A stretch of 64,000 nucleotides of DNA from JAPLJM01 sp963708515 (GCA_963708515.1 CAVPSX010000015.1:6572-70571); one strand, 5' to 3'. Shown: positions 53,178-62,010, counted from the first letter of the stretch. Translations and numbers: made by a program. Notes: generated from the sequence alone by a model not told the origin.

Positions 53178-53305
53178 GAACGATCCCTCCTGTCAACACA
53201 TGCAGGGCACGGCAATCTCATAAAAAGATCATCGCTGGATCAGCCTACCATGTTGCTTCGCCGTGCGCAATGACAGAAAACCCGTCGCTGCCATTTCAAG
53301 CCCCG

Positions 53306-54166
53306 TCAGCGCCGAAAACTCGTCGGCGGTGGAAGGGCGTAGCCGTCATTGTCCCACAGGCGGTTGTGTGGCCGGTGATACGGTCCGGCGCAGGCAATCA
53401 CCCCCATCTTGCAGAGCGTTGCGCGCCATTCGTACTTCAGATAGATGGTCTCCGCCGCTTGTCTCTCAGATTCAAAGGCCACGGTGCGCGAGGGGGAATA
53501 CTCGTCCCGGCCATAGCCGGTGCCGGCGCTTTCCATCGCCCGTTCGGACCGCGCGGCATCCTGCTTCATGCGCATGCCGGAGGCCGATGGAGCCGCCTGA
53601 TCGGCCTGCGCCTTGCCGGCGGCATCTGCCCCTTTCCCTTCCCGGCCACGCTCATAGGACGGGGTTGTCTGGGGCAGGGGGGTCGGCAGCCTGCAGCGCT
53701 GCACCTCCGGATAGACCGCCACGGCGATCACCCCCATGGCGCTTTCATCGCCAAAAGCCGCGGCATAGGAATCAGGCACATCGGTGAAGTAGAACCGGTT
53801 GATGCGATCCTGGGCCGTACGCCAGCCGGAGAATGCGCCCGAACCATAGGGCTCAAGAATGTACATGCGCTCGCTGTTTTTCAACCAGGATTTCGTGCCG
53901 CTGATGATGTTCCGGCCATCCACGGCAATGACCAGACCCACCCGTCGGTTGAGCCGGTTTTTCACTTCGATGCGGTAGTGGTCGCCCTTGATCGCCTCGG
54001 CATACACCTTGCGCACGTCGCTGCTCATCTTTACGGGAACGACCGGCAGCATCCGGCCGTCATCGCTTATGATGCTCACCTCCACGGCATTGCCCACGAC
54101 GCCTGCCCAAGCGCTGGCCGAAAACATCGCAATGGCCAGCATAGCAATAATGATGGTTTTCTTCAT
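53306..54166 (-). CDS. Periplasmic hypothetical protein of the ECF sigma unit
   Basis: A 286-residue secreted protein. A signal peptide (MKKTIIIAMLAIAMFSASAW, cleavage near AWA-G) precedes a conserved domain with KGDHYRIEVKNRLNRRVGLV, VAVDGRNIISGTKSWLKNSE-like text and PYGSGAFSGWRTAQDRINRF, which I have seen only in uncharacterised proteins. The C-terminal part (about residues 165-240) is Gly/Ala/Arg-rich and probably disordered. It follows directly from the sigma-E-type promoter and is the first gene before the ECF sigma gene, so it is likely a regulon member. AAGGAGGATCGAATC precedes the ATG. Function unknown. Confidence 0.75.
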   Translation of the reverse strand: MKKTIIIAMLAIAMFSASAWAGVVGNAVEVSIISDDGRMLPVVPVKMSSDVRKVYAEAIKGDHYRIEVKNRLNRRVGLVIAVDGRNIISGTKSWLKNSERMYILEPYGSGAFSGWRTAQDRINRFYFTDVPDSYAAAFGDESAMGVIAVAVYPEVQRCRLPTPLPQTTPSYERGREGKGADAAGKAQADQAAPSASGMRMKQDAARSERAMESAGTGYGRDEYSPSRTVAFESERQAAETIYLKYEWRATLCKMGVIACAGPYHRPHNRLWDNDGYALPPPTSFRR

Positions 54167-54199
54167 GATTCGATCCTCCTTGAAAGTTGTTTTGTATAT

Positions 54200-54228
54200 T
54201 TAGACAGTCGGAGGCGCAGAAAAGTTCC
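54200..54228 (-). promoter_or_regulatory. ECF (sigma-E-type) promoter
   Basis: On the minus strand GGAACTT, a 16-base spacer and GTCTAA match the RpoE consensus exactly. Transcription should start near 54192, about 25 bp upstream of the periplasmic protein gene that heads the ECF unit. Confidence 0.8.
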
Positions 54229-54256
54229 CGGAAAGTGAATTTTCAGGGTGTATGGT

Positions 54257-54284
54257 TTGACATTATGAAGATCGCCCCTATATT
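54257..54284 (+). promoter_or_regulatory. Sigma-70-type promoter for msrAB
   Basis: TTGACA (54257-54262), a 16-base spacer and TATATT (54279-54284) lie 31 bp before the msrAB ATG. The -35 is perfect and the -10 differs at one base. Confidence 0.7.
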
Positions 54285-54315
54285 TAACCTCAAGGCACAT
54301 CGGGGAGGTTAAAAG

Positions 54316-55440
54316 ATGAAAAGCAAAATATTGCTCAAGCTATTGATATGCATCACATTAGTGTTTTTTTACGCCGGTTGTCAGGCCAAAGACGGCGACC
54401 GGGGGAAGGAGGTCGGCAGGAAAATGACGGAAAATCGTGCAGTATCCGGGACAGTCTTTGCCGCAGCGACATTTGCCGGCGGCTGTTTCTGGTGCGTTCA
54501 GGCCGCGTTTACGAAGGTGCCGGGTGTGGTGAAGGCCACGTCCGGTTATGCAGGCGGAACCGGAGAGAATCCAACGTATGAAAACTATATGCGCACGGGA
54601 CATATTGAAGCTGTTCAGGTCCTCTACGATCCCGCGAAAGTTTCCTATGAGCAATTATTGGGTGTGTTCTGGAGACAGATCGATCCCACGGACCCAAGCG
54701 GGCAGTTTGCCGATCGGGGGCCGCATTACCGCAGCGCTATTTTCTACCATGACGATGCGCAGCGGCGACTGGCCGAACGATCAAAGGATGACCTCATGAA
54801 GTCCGGACAGTTTGGCAAGATAATCGTGACGGAAATTATCCCGTTTACGCGGTTCTATGCGGCGGAGGATTATCACCAGGATTACGACCAGAAAAATCCG
54901 CAGCATTACGAGAACTACCGCCAGGGATCAGGCCGAGGTCCCTATCTTGAGCGGATCTGGAAAAGGGACGGCAGCAGCGCCGGACCGGCATCCGGCCGGC
55001 CTTACAAAAAGCCCGATGAGCAGGCGCTGAAGCAAACACTGACCCCGCTCCAGTATGAAGTCACGCAAAAGGAGGGCACCGAGACGCCCTTTCAGAACCC
55101 GTACTGGGATAATAAAGAAGAAGGCATTTATGTGGATGTGGTCAGCGGCGAGCCCCTCTTCAGTTCCCTGGACAAATATGATTCCGGCACAGGGTGGCCA
55201 AGCTTCACAAGGCCCTTGGAACCCGCAAATCTCGCTGAGAAAAAGGACAATCGTTTATTCATGCCGCGCACGGAGGTCCGAAGCAGACACGCCGACTCGC
55301 ATCTCGGGCACGTCTTTCCGGACGGCCCCAAACCGACGGGGCTGCGCTATTGCATGAATTCGGCGGCCATGAGGTTCATCCCCAGGGAGGATCTCGAAAA
55401 AGATGGCTACGGCCGGTATCTGCATCTGTTCAAGAAATGA
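54316..55440 (+). CDS. msrAB: Fused peptide methionine sulfoxide reductase MsrA-MsrB, lipoprotein
   Basis: A 374-residue periplasm-facing repair enzyme. The N-terminus has a basic stretch, hydrophobic helix and lipobox FYAGC. The MsrA domain carries FAGGCFWCVQAAFTKVPGVV (catalytic Cys in GCFWC), SGYAGGTGENPTYENYMRTG and EDYHQDYDQKNPQHYENYR. The MsrB domain has FQNPYWDNKEEGIYVDVVSG, SGTGWPSFTRP and GLRYCMNSAAMRFIPREDLE (catalytic Cys in RYCxN). The zinc CxxC pairs of some MsrB enzymes are absent, as in other fused forms. It reduces S- and R-methionine sulfoxides. It stands downstream of its own promoter and beside the ECF unit. Confidence 0.93.
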   Translation: MKSKILLKLLICITLVFFYAGCQAKDGDRGKEVGRKMTENRAVSGTVFAAATFAGGCFWCVQAAFTKVPGVVKATSGYAGGTGENPTYENYMRTGHIEAVQVLYDPAKVSYEQLLGVFWRQIDPTDPSGQFADRGPHYRSAIFYHDDAQRRLAERSKDDLMKSGQFGKIIVTEIIPFTRFYAAEDYHQDYDQKNPQHYENYRQGSGRGPYLERIWKRDGSSAGPASGRPYKKPDEQALKQTLTPLQYEVTQKEGTETPFQNPYWDNKEEGIYVDVVSGEPLFSSLDKYDSGTGWPSFTRPLEPANLAEKKDNRLFMPRTEVRSRHADSHLGHVFPDGPKPTGLRYCMNSAAMRFIPREDLEKDGYGRYLHLFKK

Positions 55441-55458
55441 TGCGGGGCCCTGAAGGAA

Positions 55459-55600
55459 TCAGCCTTTAATGCGTGTTTTGAAATACTCGGTGAGATCGTT
55501 GCCGGTCGCTGACTCCACGTAACAAAATGATGGTTGACAGTTCATAGGATGGTTGTCATCATCTATCTGTTTTTCTTGTTGAATTAAGAAAAGGAGATAG
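55459..55600 (-). pseudogene. C-terminal tail of an unidentified gene
   Basis: On the minus strand a frame without a start codon reads ...LLFLIQQEKQIDDDNHPMNC then QPSFCYVESATGNDLTEYFK and ends TRIKG-stop at 55459. It has a protein-like composition with two Cys, but I cannot name a family. It lies just past the point where the neighbouring lipoprotein frame loses similarity, so it is probably the other side of a deletion or frameshift. Confidence 0.35.
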
Positions 55601-55990
55601 CGACGATAAACTCGGGATCGGCAGCATCAAGCTCCTGGTGAACTTGTCGCCGGAGAGAGGCTGATAGCTAATGGTCGGTTTATCCGAGTACCGGCCTGAG
55701 GCTCCCACATGGGCGAAGGTATCGCCACGTCCGACCGGAGCAATTTCGCCGCTAAGGTTGACCTCACCCGTTAGCTCGTACGCGTTGATCACAGATGCAA
55801 TGTCCATGAAGACCGGCGCATCGGAGTAACGAACCGTCAGCAGGTTGAGCAGCATCTGCCGTTTCCATGATTCTGAGATAGCGGTCACATAATCGAACCG
55901 GTCGCGGGTCACATTCGCAGGACCAATACTCGCGCAGCCGCTCGTGGACAACATTGCTGCGATCGCAAAGATGGAAACGATCTTTCTCAT
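55559..55990 (-). pseudogene. Truncated lipoprotein (C-terminus lost)
   Basis: The frame starts MRKIVSIFAIAAMLSTSGCA, a lipoprotein signal peptide, and continues RQMLLNLLTVRYSDAPVFMD and YSDKPTISYQPLSGDKFTRS, matching a family of putative lipoproteins normally about 350-400 residues. It stops matching after SLMLPIPS and ends 13 or so residues later, giving only about 143 residues. GGGAGGTCTC precedes the ATG. The missing C-terminal half and the unrelated tail that follows suggest gene decay. Confidence 0.55.
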
Positions 55991-56593
55991 GAGACCTCCC
56001 TTGCTCATTCCTGCCTCCCGAAGACTCATCTGTTCTCTGTTATCAAAAATATTTCCGCTCCCTCATATCTTTTATCGCGCAGGGCCGAGCCCGACAGAGG
56101 ATATTCGATTTTGTCGTTCATTAAATAGTATAGGGTGTTTTTAGGTACATTGTTGATTTGCAATTGCGGTCATGCATTTTTATCAAGGTTGACTGGTTGT
56201 GTAGTACAGCAAGCTATACGTAACAAATAATCCAATTACTGATTTTTCAAGAGCACCAAAACAGCCGGAATCGCTGTGTCCACCTACAACTGTTTGTCGA
56301 TGGATATTCATCTGAAGTGGGGATTACGGATTGAACTTGCTGGAGATACAAAATAAATATCCAAGTCCAAGCTCTCCTTTCGTGGCCTAATATCCAATAT
56401 TCTGATTTGAGGGACACGGGATGGCCACTAATTGGCTGTAACCCTAACAATATCATCAACCCCGGGGGGGAAACTGAGGCTTGACCTGGAGTGCGCCTGA
56501 ACAGGACCTTTTGTATTATGGTATAGCCTATAGAAGAATACAGGTCTTTCCAGGCTGATAATCTTCGCGGAACAAAGCTGCTGCTATCATTTT
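55991..56593. other. AT-rich region with no recognisable gene
   Basis: About 600 bp between the lipoprotein remnant and the acyl-CoA synthetase beta subunit. One minus-strand frame (56247-56642) overlaps the synthetase gene and has no family I recognise. Base composition is AT-richer than the neighbours. No strong hairpin, promoter or direct repeat stood out. Confidence 0.4.
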
Positions 56594-57271
56594 TTAAAGC
56601 ATAATCCTTGCGTCCGCAACCACGCACCTTTTGGAGGAGCACAGGAGGGGATTGATATCAATAGATTCGATCAGAGCCGAAAGATCCATCACTAAGTTTG
56701 AAAAGGCAACAACGGTATTTTCGAGATTGTCCTTGTTTACCGGTTCGGTGCCGCGATATCCCTCAAGGAGTTTGTGGGCCTGGAGGCCGGTTAGCATTCC
56801 CTGCACATCAGCCGGCAAAAGTGGTGCCATCCTCAGGCTCACATCCTGATAGATCTCAACACCGGTGCCGCCGATTCCAAGCAGGATCATAGGGCCGAAC
56901 TGGAGATCGACCTTTGAGCCGAGGATAAGTTCAACCCCTCTTACCATCTCTTCAATAAGCACACCCACGAAGCCTTCCATGACCATAAAGCGCGCAAAAA
57001 CGTCTTTGAGATGGGTGTCGTCGGGTATGCCGACCACTACTCCGCCCACATCCGATTTATGGAGGATCACAGTTGAAACGACCTTGGCAACCACCGGATA
57101 TCCGATATCGTGTGCAAAACGAAGGGCCTCGCTCTGGTTCCTTGCAAGGATAAATTTCGGGACGTCGAGCCCGTAAAGAGAAAAGATAAATTTTGCATCC
57201 GGTTCCAGCACCCATCCATTGCCGCGGGAATCATTTATGATCTTAATTATTTCAGGGCGGACATCCATCAT
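56594..57271 (-). CDS. ADP-forming acyl-CoA synthetase, beta subunit
   Basis: A 225-residue ATP-grasp protein. The nucleotide-binding region shows VLEPDAKFIFSLYGLDVPKF, YPVVAKVVSTVILHKSDVGG (with the His of HKSD that shuttles phosphate in these enzymes), VELILGSKVDLQFGPMILLG and IGGTGVEIYQDVSLRMAPL. The C-terminal IESIDINPLLCS is also conserved. It pairs with the alpha subunit encoded by the overlapping gene and corresponds to the C-terminal third of the fused enzyme at 3.5 kb. It catalyses ATP formation from acyl-CoA, ADP and Pi. Its ATG overlaps the alpha stop. Confidence 0.9.
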   Translation of the reverse strand: MMDVRPEIIKIINDSRGNGWVLEPDAKFIFSLYGLDVPKFILARNQSEALRFAHDIGYPVVAKVVSTVILHKSDVGGVVVGIPDDTHLKDVFARFMVMEGFVGVLIEEMVRGVELILGSKVDLQFGPMILLGIGGTGVEIYQDVSLRMAPLLPADVQGMLTGLQAHKLLEGYRGTEPVNKDNLENTVVAFSNLVMDLSALIESIDINPLLCSSKRCVVADARIML

Positions 57272-58632
57272 GGCCGGTTCCTCCTCATTGCCTTTACCAT
57301 CTGCACTGAGCCATCAATGGAAGGGGATACAGGAACGCCATTGAGCTCAAATCCCTCAATGAGCATATTATATTTTTCCACATGGGGGATATAGGCCACC
57401 AGGGGTTTGCCGAAGTGTGACGCAACACTGCTCAGTTTTGAGCCAAGGTCGGATGTTATCCCCGGCACATAGGGCAGGAGAAGCGCCAGCACGCAGTCAA
57501 CTTCTTCCATGTTGAACAGGGCATTGGTGCAGGCAACAAAGTCTTCATCAATGGCGCTTCCGGTAAGGTCGAGGGGGTTGCTTAGCGAGGCTATTTGGGC
57601 GATACTTTGCGTAAGTTTTTTCCTGAGCTCATCCTGAAAACTTTTTGAAAGTGCCGGTACGGATATACCATTAAGCGTGCAGGCATCAACTGCCATGGCA
57701 CCATGGCCTCCGCTTACCGTAAGGATGCCCACCTTGCCATCGATGGGTTGAGGATACGCGCTCAAGGCCTCGCAGAATGAAATGAATTCAAGCTCGGTCT
57801 TAGCCTCCAAGACACCGTACTGGGCAAGGGCCGAAGAGAAGCTCGCATAGTCGCCGGCCAGCGATGCTGTATGGCTGGAGACCGCTCTGCTCCCCTCAGG
57901 GCTCTTCCCGGACTTAATGACAATCAACGGCTTGGAACACTTCTTTGCTGCCAGGACAAACTCTCTGCCCTCATTTCGATCGAATCCTTCGATGTAGAAG
58001 GCAATGACCTTGGTGGCCGGATCATCAGAAAAATAGGAGAGCATGTCGATCTCATTGATGAGGGCCTTATTGCCTATGCTGACAGCCTTGGCGAGACCCA
58101 CGCCCTCATCCGCAAACTTGATCATCATGTCCACCAGGATGCCTCCGCTCTGACTCACAAATGAAACACCACCCGGATCAGGCTTTACCATTCGTTCGCT
58201 GGGCAGGAAAAAGGTGTCCACGAGGGAAGGGACGTAGATTCCGAGGCAGTTAGGACCTATGAAGGGAAGATTCCCCTCTGAGGCTATGGCGACGATCCTG
58301 TCCTGCAGGTCGGCTCGTCCCACCTCTTTGAACCCCCCTGTGATTATGGCGGCACAACAAACATGGGACTTAATACATTCAGAAAGCACGTCCGGGACAG
58401 ATTCGGCCCTCACGGCAATTACTGCAAGATCGATCTTTTCGGATATGTCGGAGATACTCTTGTAGATTGTCTGGCCGTTGATGGTCCCTCCCCGGGGATT
58501 GACGGCAAAGACCCTCACCGGATATCTGTGAAGGTTCTTTGTGAATATCACATTGGCCGGGTGCTGATAATTGCTGGAAGAAACCCCAATAACCGCCATG
58601 GTCTTGGGCGCAAAAAGGGGTTTAAGATCCAT
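57268..58632 (-). CDS. ADP-forming acyl-CoA synthetase, alpha subunit
   Basis: A 454-residue protein. The CoA-binding Rossmann domain begins KTMAVIGVSSSNYQHPANVI; the ligase domains follow with SFVSQSGGILVDMMIKFADE, GVGLAKAVSIGNKALINEID, and the phosphohistidine motif VSSHTASLAGDYASF near residue 255. LTVSGGHGAMAVDACTLNG and NPLDLTGSAIDEDF are also typical. With the beta subunit it converts acyl-CoA to acid while making ATP. GAGGAGGATATAC precedes the ATG at 58632; the upstream start at 58647 is less likely. This split pair and the fused form at 3.5 kb are likely paralogous systems with different substrates. Confidence 0.92.
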   Translation of the reverse strand: MDLKPLFAPKTMAVIGVSSSNYQHPANVIFTKNLHRYPVRVFAVNPRGGTINGQTIYKSISDISEKIDLAVIAVRAESVPDVLSECIKSHVCCAAIITGGFKEVGRADLQDRIVAIASEGNLPFIGPNCLGIYVPSLVDTFFLPSERMVKPDPGGVSFVSQSGGILVDMMIKFADEGVGLAKAVSIGNKALINEIDMLSYFSDDPATKVIAFYIEGFDRNEGREFVLAAKKCSKPLIVIKSGKSPEGSRAVSSHTASLAGDYASFSSALAQYGVLEAKTELEFISFCEALSAYPQPIDGKVGILTVSGGHGAMAVDACTLNGISVPALSKSFQDELRKKLTQSIAQIASLSNPLDLTGSAIDEDFVACTNALFNMEEVDCVLALLLPYVPGITSDLGSKLSSVASHFGKPLVAYIPHVEKYNMLIEGFELNGVPVSPSIDGSVQMVKAMRRNRP

Positions 58633-58873
58633 GTATATCCTCCTCATATGTCTGCAACATATATAATACGCAGAGACCCTTGTGGATAGAAGGGGGAGAA
58701 AGGAAGTGTTTTAAGCTGAAGGCGGATAGCTTTAAAAATGTATGTCCTACCGAGAAATGGAATCTGCCCGGGCCTTCACCTTCTTTGCGATTATGCTTAT
58801 AGCCATAGAGCAATCCATCGATAAGAACTTCCTTTTTCATAGTGGGAGTATATGAAGAAGGATATGGTGTGTC

Positions 58874-58903
58874 AATTGAATATTACTAAATTGAATATTA
58901 CTA
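58874..58903. repeat. 15-bp direct repeat
   Basis: ATTGAATATTACTAA (58874-58888) is followed at once by ATTGAATATTACTAT (58889-58903). It lies in the AT-rich gap upstream of the cfa fragment. It may be a protein-binding site or a chance duplication. Confidence 0.5.
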
Positions 58904-59140
58904 TACAATATGGGGTTTCGGCGATCATTGCTGATGACAAGAAGATGTCTCTTTCGTCGACGGCGTGCCGGACGTTTTTTCTTCTACACTGCCGCCCTCC
59001 GGAACGCAAGTTCCGGTTGCAGACCAAACGGACGGCGCCATGACTGGTAAATACCTGCGATCCGTAACAAGTGGAGACGTAAAACTAATTGATTCTATAG
59101 AGGCATCTGTGTTAAAAAAAGCTGACAATTGTTTTTTTCT

Positions 59141-59356
59141 GTCAGCGAGACGGAGGAGATCGGACCCCACTATGCCCGCACCCTTCGGGAGTGGCGGAAC
59201 CGCTTCCTGGCGCAGACCCCGGCTCTCGAAGCGATAGGGCTGGGAAGCGCTTCCCGACGGAAATGGGTCTATTATCTGGCCTCCTGCGAGGCCGGTTTCG
59301 CCACCGGCGCCACGGGAGGTCTGCAGATCGTCCTCGAGCGGGAGCCGGGGGAATGA
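59141..59356 (+). pseudogene. Cyclopropane-fatty-acid synthase C-terminal fragment
   Basis: The frame reads SETEEIGPHYARTLREWRNR then LAQTPALEAIGLGSASRRKW and ASCEAGFATGATGGLQIVLE, the C-terminal end of Cfa-type SAM methyltransferases (family tail: IGPHYAxTLxxWxxRF ... YLAYCExGF). Only about 70 residues remain from a protein of about 400. The upstream 150 bp has no SAM motif. It sits directly before the DUF1499 lipoprotein gene, a neighbour often found beside cfa. Confidence 0.65.
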
Positions 59357-59366
59357 AGGAGGTCTG

Positions 59367-59816
59367 ATGTCGAGGTACTGGCTGCTTCCCCTCGTGGTAA
59401 TGATGGTCGGATGTGCGGGAAACCGCAACTCCCACATGGGGGTTACCGGCGGCAGGCTTGCCGCCTGTCCCGACTCGCCCAACTGCGTCTCCTCGCAAAG
59501 CGCCGATCCGAGGCATGCCATCGACCCCCTCCGCTACGAGGGGACGGCCCAGAAGGCCCGGGAACGCCTGGTCAAGGCGATCTCGGAGATGAAACGGGCC
59601 CGCATCGTCATAGCCGAAGAGCGTTATATCCACACAGAGTTCACCTCCGCCTTCTTCCGCTTCGTGGACGACGTGGAGTTTCTTCTGGACGACGGGACCA
59701 GGACGATCCATGTGCGTTCGGCATCCCGCGTCGGCTATTCCGATTTTGGCGTCAACCGCCGGCGCGTGGAGGAGATCCGTACGCGGTTCGACGCCCTCAA
59801 CAAAGAGAGGACTTAA
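59367..59816 (+). CDS. DUF1499 lipoprotein
   Basis: A 149-residue lipoprotein with a short signal peptide ending VGCAG. The mature part has LAACPDSPNCVSSQSADPRH (conserved CPxSPNCV motif), FTSAFFRFVDDVEFLLDDGT and RSASRVGYSDFGVNRRRVEE, the DUF1499 signature. GGAGGTCTG precedes the ATG. Members often sit with fatty-acid or cyclopropane modification genes, and here a cfa fragment is 10 bp upstream. Function unknown. Confidence 0.87.
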   Translation: MSRYWLLPLVVMMVGCAGNRNSHMGVTGGRLAACPDSPNCVSSQSADPRHAIDPLRYEGTAQKARERLVKAISEMKRARIVIAEERYIHTEFTSAFFRFVDDVEFLLDDGTRTIHVRSASRVGYSDFGVNRRRVEEIRTRFDALNKERT

Positions 59817-59820
59817 GGAG

Positions 59821-60408
59821 ATGATTATTTTCAGAAGAGGGATTCCGGTCTTGATCATTATGGTTTTGCTGACCGCCGGCGGGTGCGCCCACCGGGGGCA
59901 GGAAGGAAGCGACATGATTCGATATGAAAAGGCCCTGGCGGAGACGGACCCGGCGAAGGTTGCCGGACTGCAACCCGGCTCACAACTGGAGAAAGAAGCA
60001 GTTGCGCGCTTTGTGGATTTCTACCGGGTCTTTTCCTCAGAGGTGATCCGGAAAGGAGTGCGGGGGCTGTATGCGGACGGCGCCTACTTCCGGGATGGTT
60101 TCAAGGAGGTCGTGGGGATCGAAGCGATTGAGGCCTATTTCCTCAAGAGCGCGGAGGGGATACAGACCTGCACGTTCGACATCCAGGAGATGGCCGTCCA
60201 TGGGGGTAACTACTATTTCCGCTGGGTCATGCACCTGAAGATGAAGCGCAGCCCTGACGACCCCATCCGGACGGTGGGCATGTCCCATGTCCGGTATGAC
60301 GCCAAGGGCAAGGTGAACTTCCATCAGGATTACTGGGACACGGGAGTGGTCTACGAGAAGATCCCCGTCATGGGCGCGGTGATTCGCTGGATCAAGAACA
60401 AGTTTTAG
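59821..60408 (+). CDS. NTF2-like lipoprotein of a lipid-modification cluster
   Basis: A 195-residue lipoprotein. The signal peptide VLIIMVLLTAGGCAHRG has a lipobox ending GGC. The mature part (VARFVDFYRVFSSEVIRKGV, YADGAYFRDGFKEVVGIEAI and MKRSPDDPIRTVGMSHVRYD then HQDYWDTGVVYEKIPVMG) is a SnoaL/NTF2-like fold of the type seen near cfa genes. It lacks a known catalytic motif. The DUF1499 gene is 4 bp upstream, so the two are an operon. Confidence 0.75.
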   Translation: MIIFRRGIPVLIIMVLLTAGGCAHRGQEGSDMIRYEKALAETDPAKVAGLQPGSQLEKEAVARFVDFYRVFSSEVIRKGVRGLYADGAYFRDGFKEVVGIEAIEAYFLKSAEGIQTCTFDIQEMAVHGGNYYFRWVMHLKMKRSPDDPIRTVGMSHVRYDAKGKVNFHQDYWDTGVVYEKIPVMGAVIRWIKNKF

Positions 60409-60565
60409 CGGACGAGCGGCGGGGCGGGGCCGCCTGCCCGCCACGCTGACATTTTACAGGAGAGACACGAATTTTTTAGCGATCCAGTTGAACGGCTGGC
60501 TACTCCCTCCCTTCGTTGTGATTACCGATAGCTTGGAGAAGGTTTGTGACATTATTCCCAGTAAT

Positions 60566-60985
60566 TTATTCTGCTTTATCATGAGACTGGCTTCTCTTCA
60601 TTAGGAAATAGCCAACTGTCAGCGCAACAATAATAGAGGCGATCCCGATCAAGCTCAGACTGTCAACCTCCTTCAAATCCAGAATTATGACTTTACGGGA
60701 AATTGCAATTATCGCCACTGAAAGAACGACCTCATAATGAGGTTGCCCTTGGGTTATGTAGGTCTTCATAATGGTTTCCAGAAGCTCAATTCCGATAACG
60801 ACCAGCATAAAGAGCCCGAATATATCTAGCAGCTGATCGATTTCGAGAAGAAAGTAAGGTGGCCTAAAAATATCTTTGATTATGTGCCAACCAAGGTCAA
60901 GGGTGGCAAGGCCCAGAACGATTGCCATCATCACCATAAGCGCTTGAATCATAAACTTTTCGTACTTCTTCAATAGAGTGAACAT
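60566..60985 (-). CDS. PsiE-like membrane protein
   Basis: A 139-residue protein with four hydrophobic helices. ALMVMMAIVLGLATLDLGWH, LDIFGLFMLVVIGIELLETI and VALTVGYFLMKR are typical of the phosphate-starvation-inducible PsiE family. The role in Escherichia is not well known. GGAGCAAGCAGATT precedes the ATG. It is not clearly operonic. Confidence 0.8.
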   Translation of the reverse strand: MFTLLKKYEKFMIQALMVMMAIVLGLATLDLGWHIIKDIFRPPYFLLEIDQLLDIFGLFMLVVIGIELLETIMKTYITQGQPHYEVVLSVAIIAISRKVIILDLKEVDSLSLIGIASIIVALTVGYFLMKRSQSHDKAE

Positions 60986-61134
60986 AATCTGCTTGCTCCA
61001 TTCATAATAGTGACTTTCACTTCTGCGATGTGGTCTCCCCTATTTCAACATTTCAGGTATAAATGTCGCCCATTGTTTCGTCTTGATCGCCTGTTCGCAT
61101 GACGCAGTGCTCCATGCTATTAAGGGGCTGTTTC

Positions 61135-61764
61135 TTAGTCAGTACTGACATCTACCGGAATCAGAATCTCGTTCCGTCGCAGGAACCACGGTGTAAAAGG
61201 GGGGTTGTAGCGGGCCCAGATGGGATCGCCCACAACGGTAAGGCCCCTTTCGTGAATCCAAGACTCCAGTTCCAACTTGTATCGAAGGTAGTTTTTCTCA
61301 CTCCAGAAACCGGAGTAGCGTACTGCGGCCATCCGGCGAGCGGGAACCTGGCGCAACGTGACTTTTGGATCCTCCGGCTCCGGAAGGGTTTCCAGGGTGT
61401 ACGAGGCCGGCATCATGAAACTCACCGCCCACTTTTCCTGAACACTTCGCTGTCCAACGGGAGCCGTCATCTGGATCTTCTCCCCCTTTTGCTCTTGGGA
61501 TACGGGAGCTGCCATCGCCATTTTGTCGCGCGAACGGTTGTCGCCGGAGATATAGCGAAAGAGCCTATTGAATGCCTTGTCGCCGGCCTCTTCAAGGTCT
61601 CCTTCCACGACGGTTTCGGCAAGGATGTGGGGTGCATAATCGCGGATCTCGAAATTGTTTTCTTTTTTTAATACCTTGTAAGCAGCTTCTTCGATCGCCA
61701 TGGCATCCATCGCTCCAAGAATTATGATCGCTGCTGCAAGTATAACGCGTACTGAGTGTTTCAT
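61135..61764 (-). CDS. SOUL-family heme-binding-like protein, secreted
   Basis: A 209-residue protein with a signal peptide (MKHSVRVILAAAIIILGAMD, cleavage near AMA). The SOUL domain follows: EEAAYKVLKKENNFEIRDYA then DKAFNRLFRYISGDNRSRDK, MTAPVGQRSVQEKWAVSFMM, and RYNPPFTPWFLRRNEILIPV. In eukaryotes this fold binds heme; in bacteria the role is unclear. GGAGGTGATC lies upstream of the ATG at 61764; a GTG at 61770 is within that site. It is monocistronic. Confidence 0.88.
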   Translation of the reverse strand: MKHSVRVILAAAIIILGAMDAMAIEEAAYKVLKKENNFEIRDYAPHILAETVVEGDLEEAGDKAFNRLFRYISGDNRSRDKMAMAAPVSQEQKGEKIQMTAPVGQRSVQEKWAVSFMMPASYTLETLPEPEDPKVTLRQVPARRMAAVRYSGFWSEKNYLRYKLELESWIHERGLTVVGDPIWARYNPPFTPWFLRRNEILIPVDVSTD

Positions 61765-61811
61765 GATCACCTCCGCTATTTAAATATAATCAATCCGTTG
61801 TGAATAACCTA

Positions 61812-62000
61812 TCAAAGGAGCCACCGGGCCAGATGCCCGACAATAAAGCCGGAAAGTCCGCAGGCGACTATGCCCCAAAGCATATCGACAATCGTCATGG
61901 ACAGGGACCAATCTTTCAAGAGAGCGTAATTCGTGAGATCATAAACCCCGTAAACAACGAGACCAAACAGAATTAGTGCAAGTGGGATACTGATAGATCT
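61812..62000 (-). pseudogene. DUF2177 membrane protein, C-terminal fragment
   Basis: GLVVYGVYDLTNYALLKDWS then MTIVDMLWGIVACGL matches the C-terminal half of DUF2177 proteins (consensus YDLTNxATLKxWP...DxxWG). About 60 of the usual 130 residues remain. The upstream sequence runs directly into the end of the cytochrome-like gene. The frame is open to 62063 but those residues do not match. Confidence 0.55.
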
Positions 62001-62010
62001 TATAACGTGT

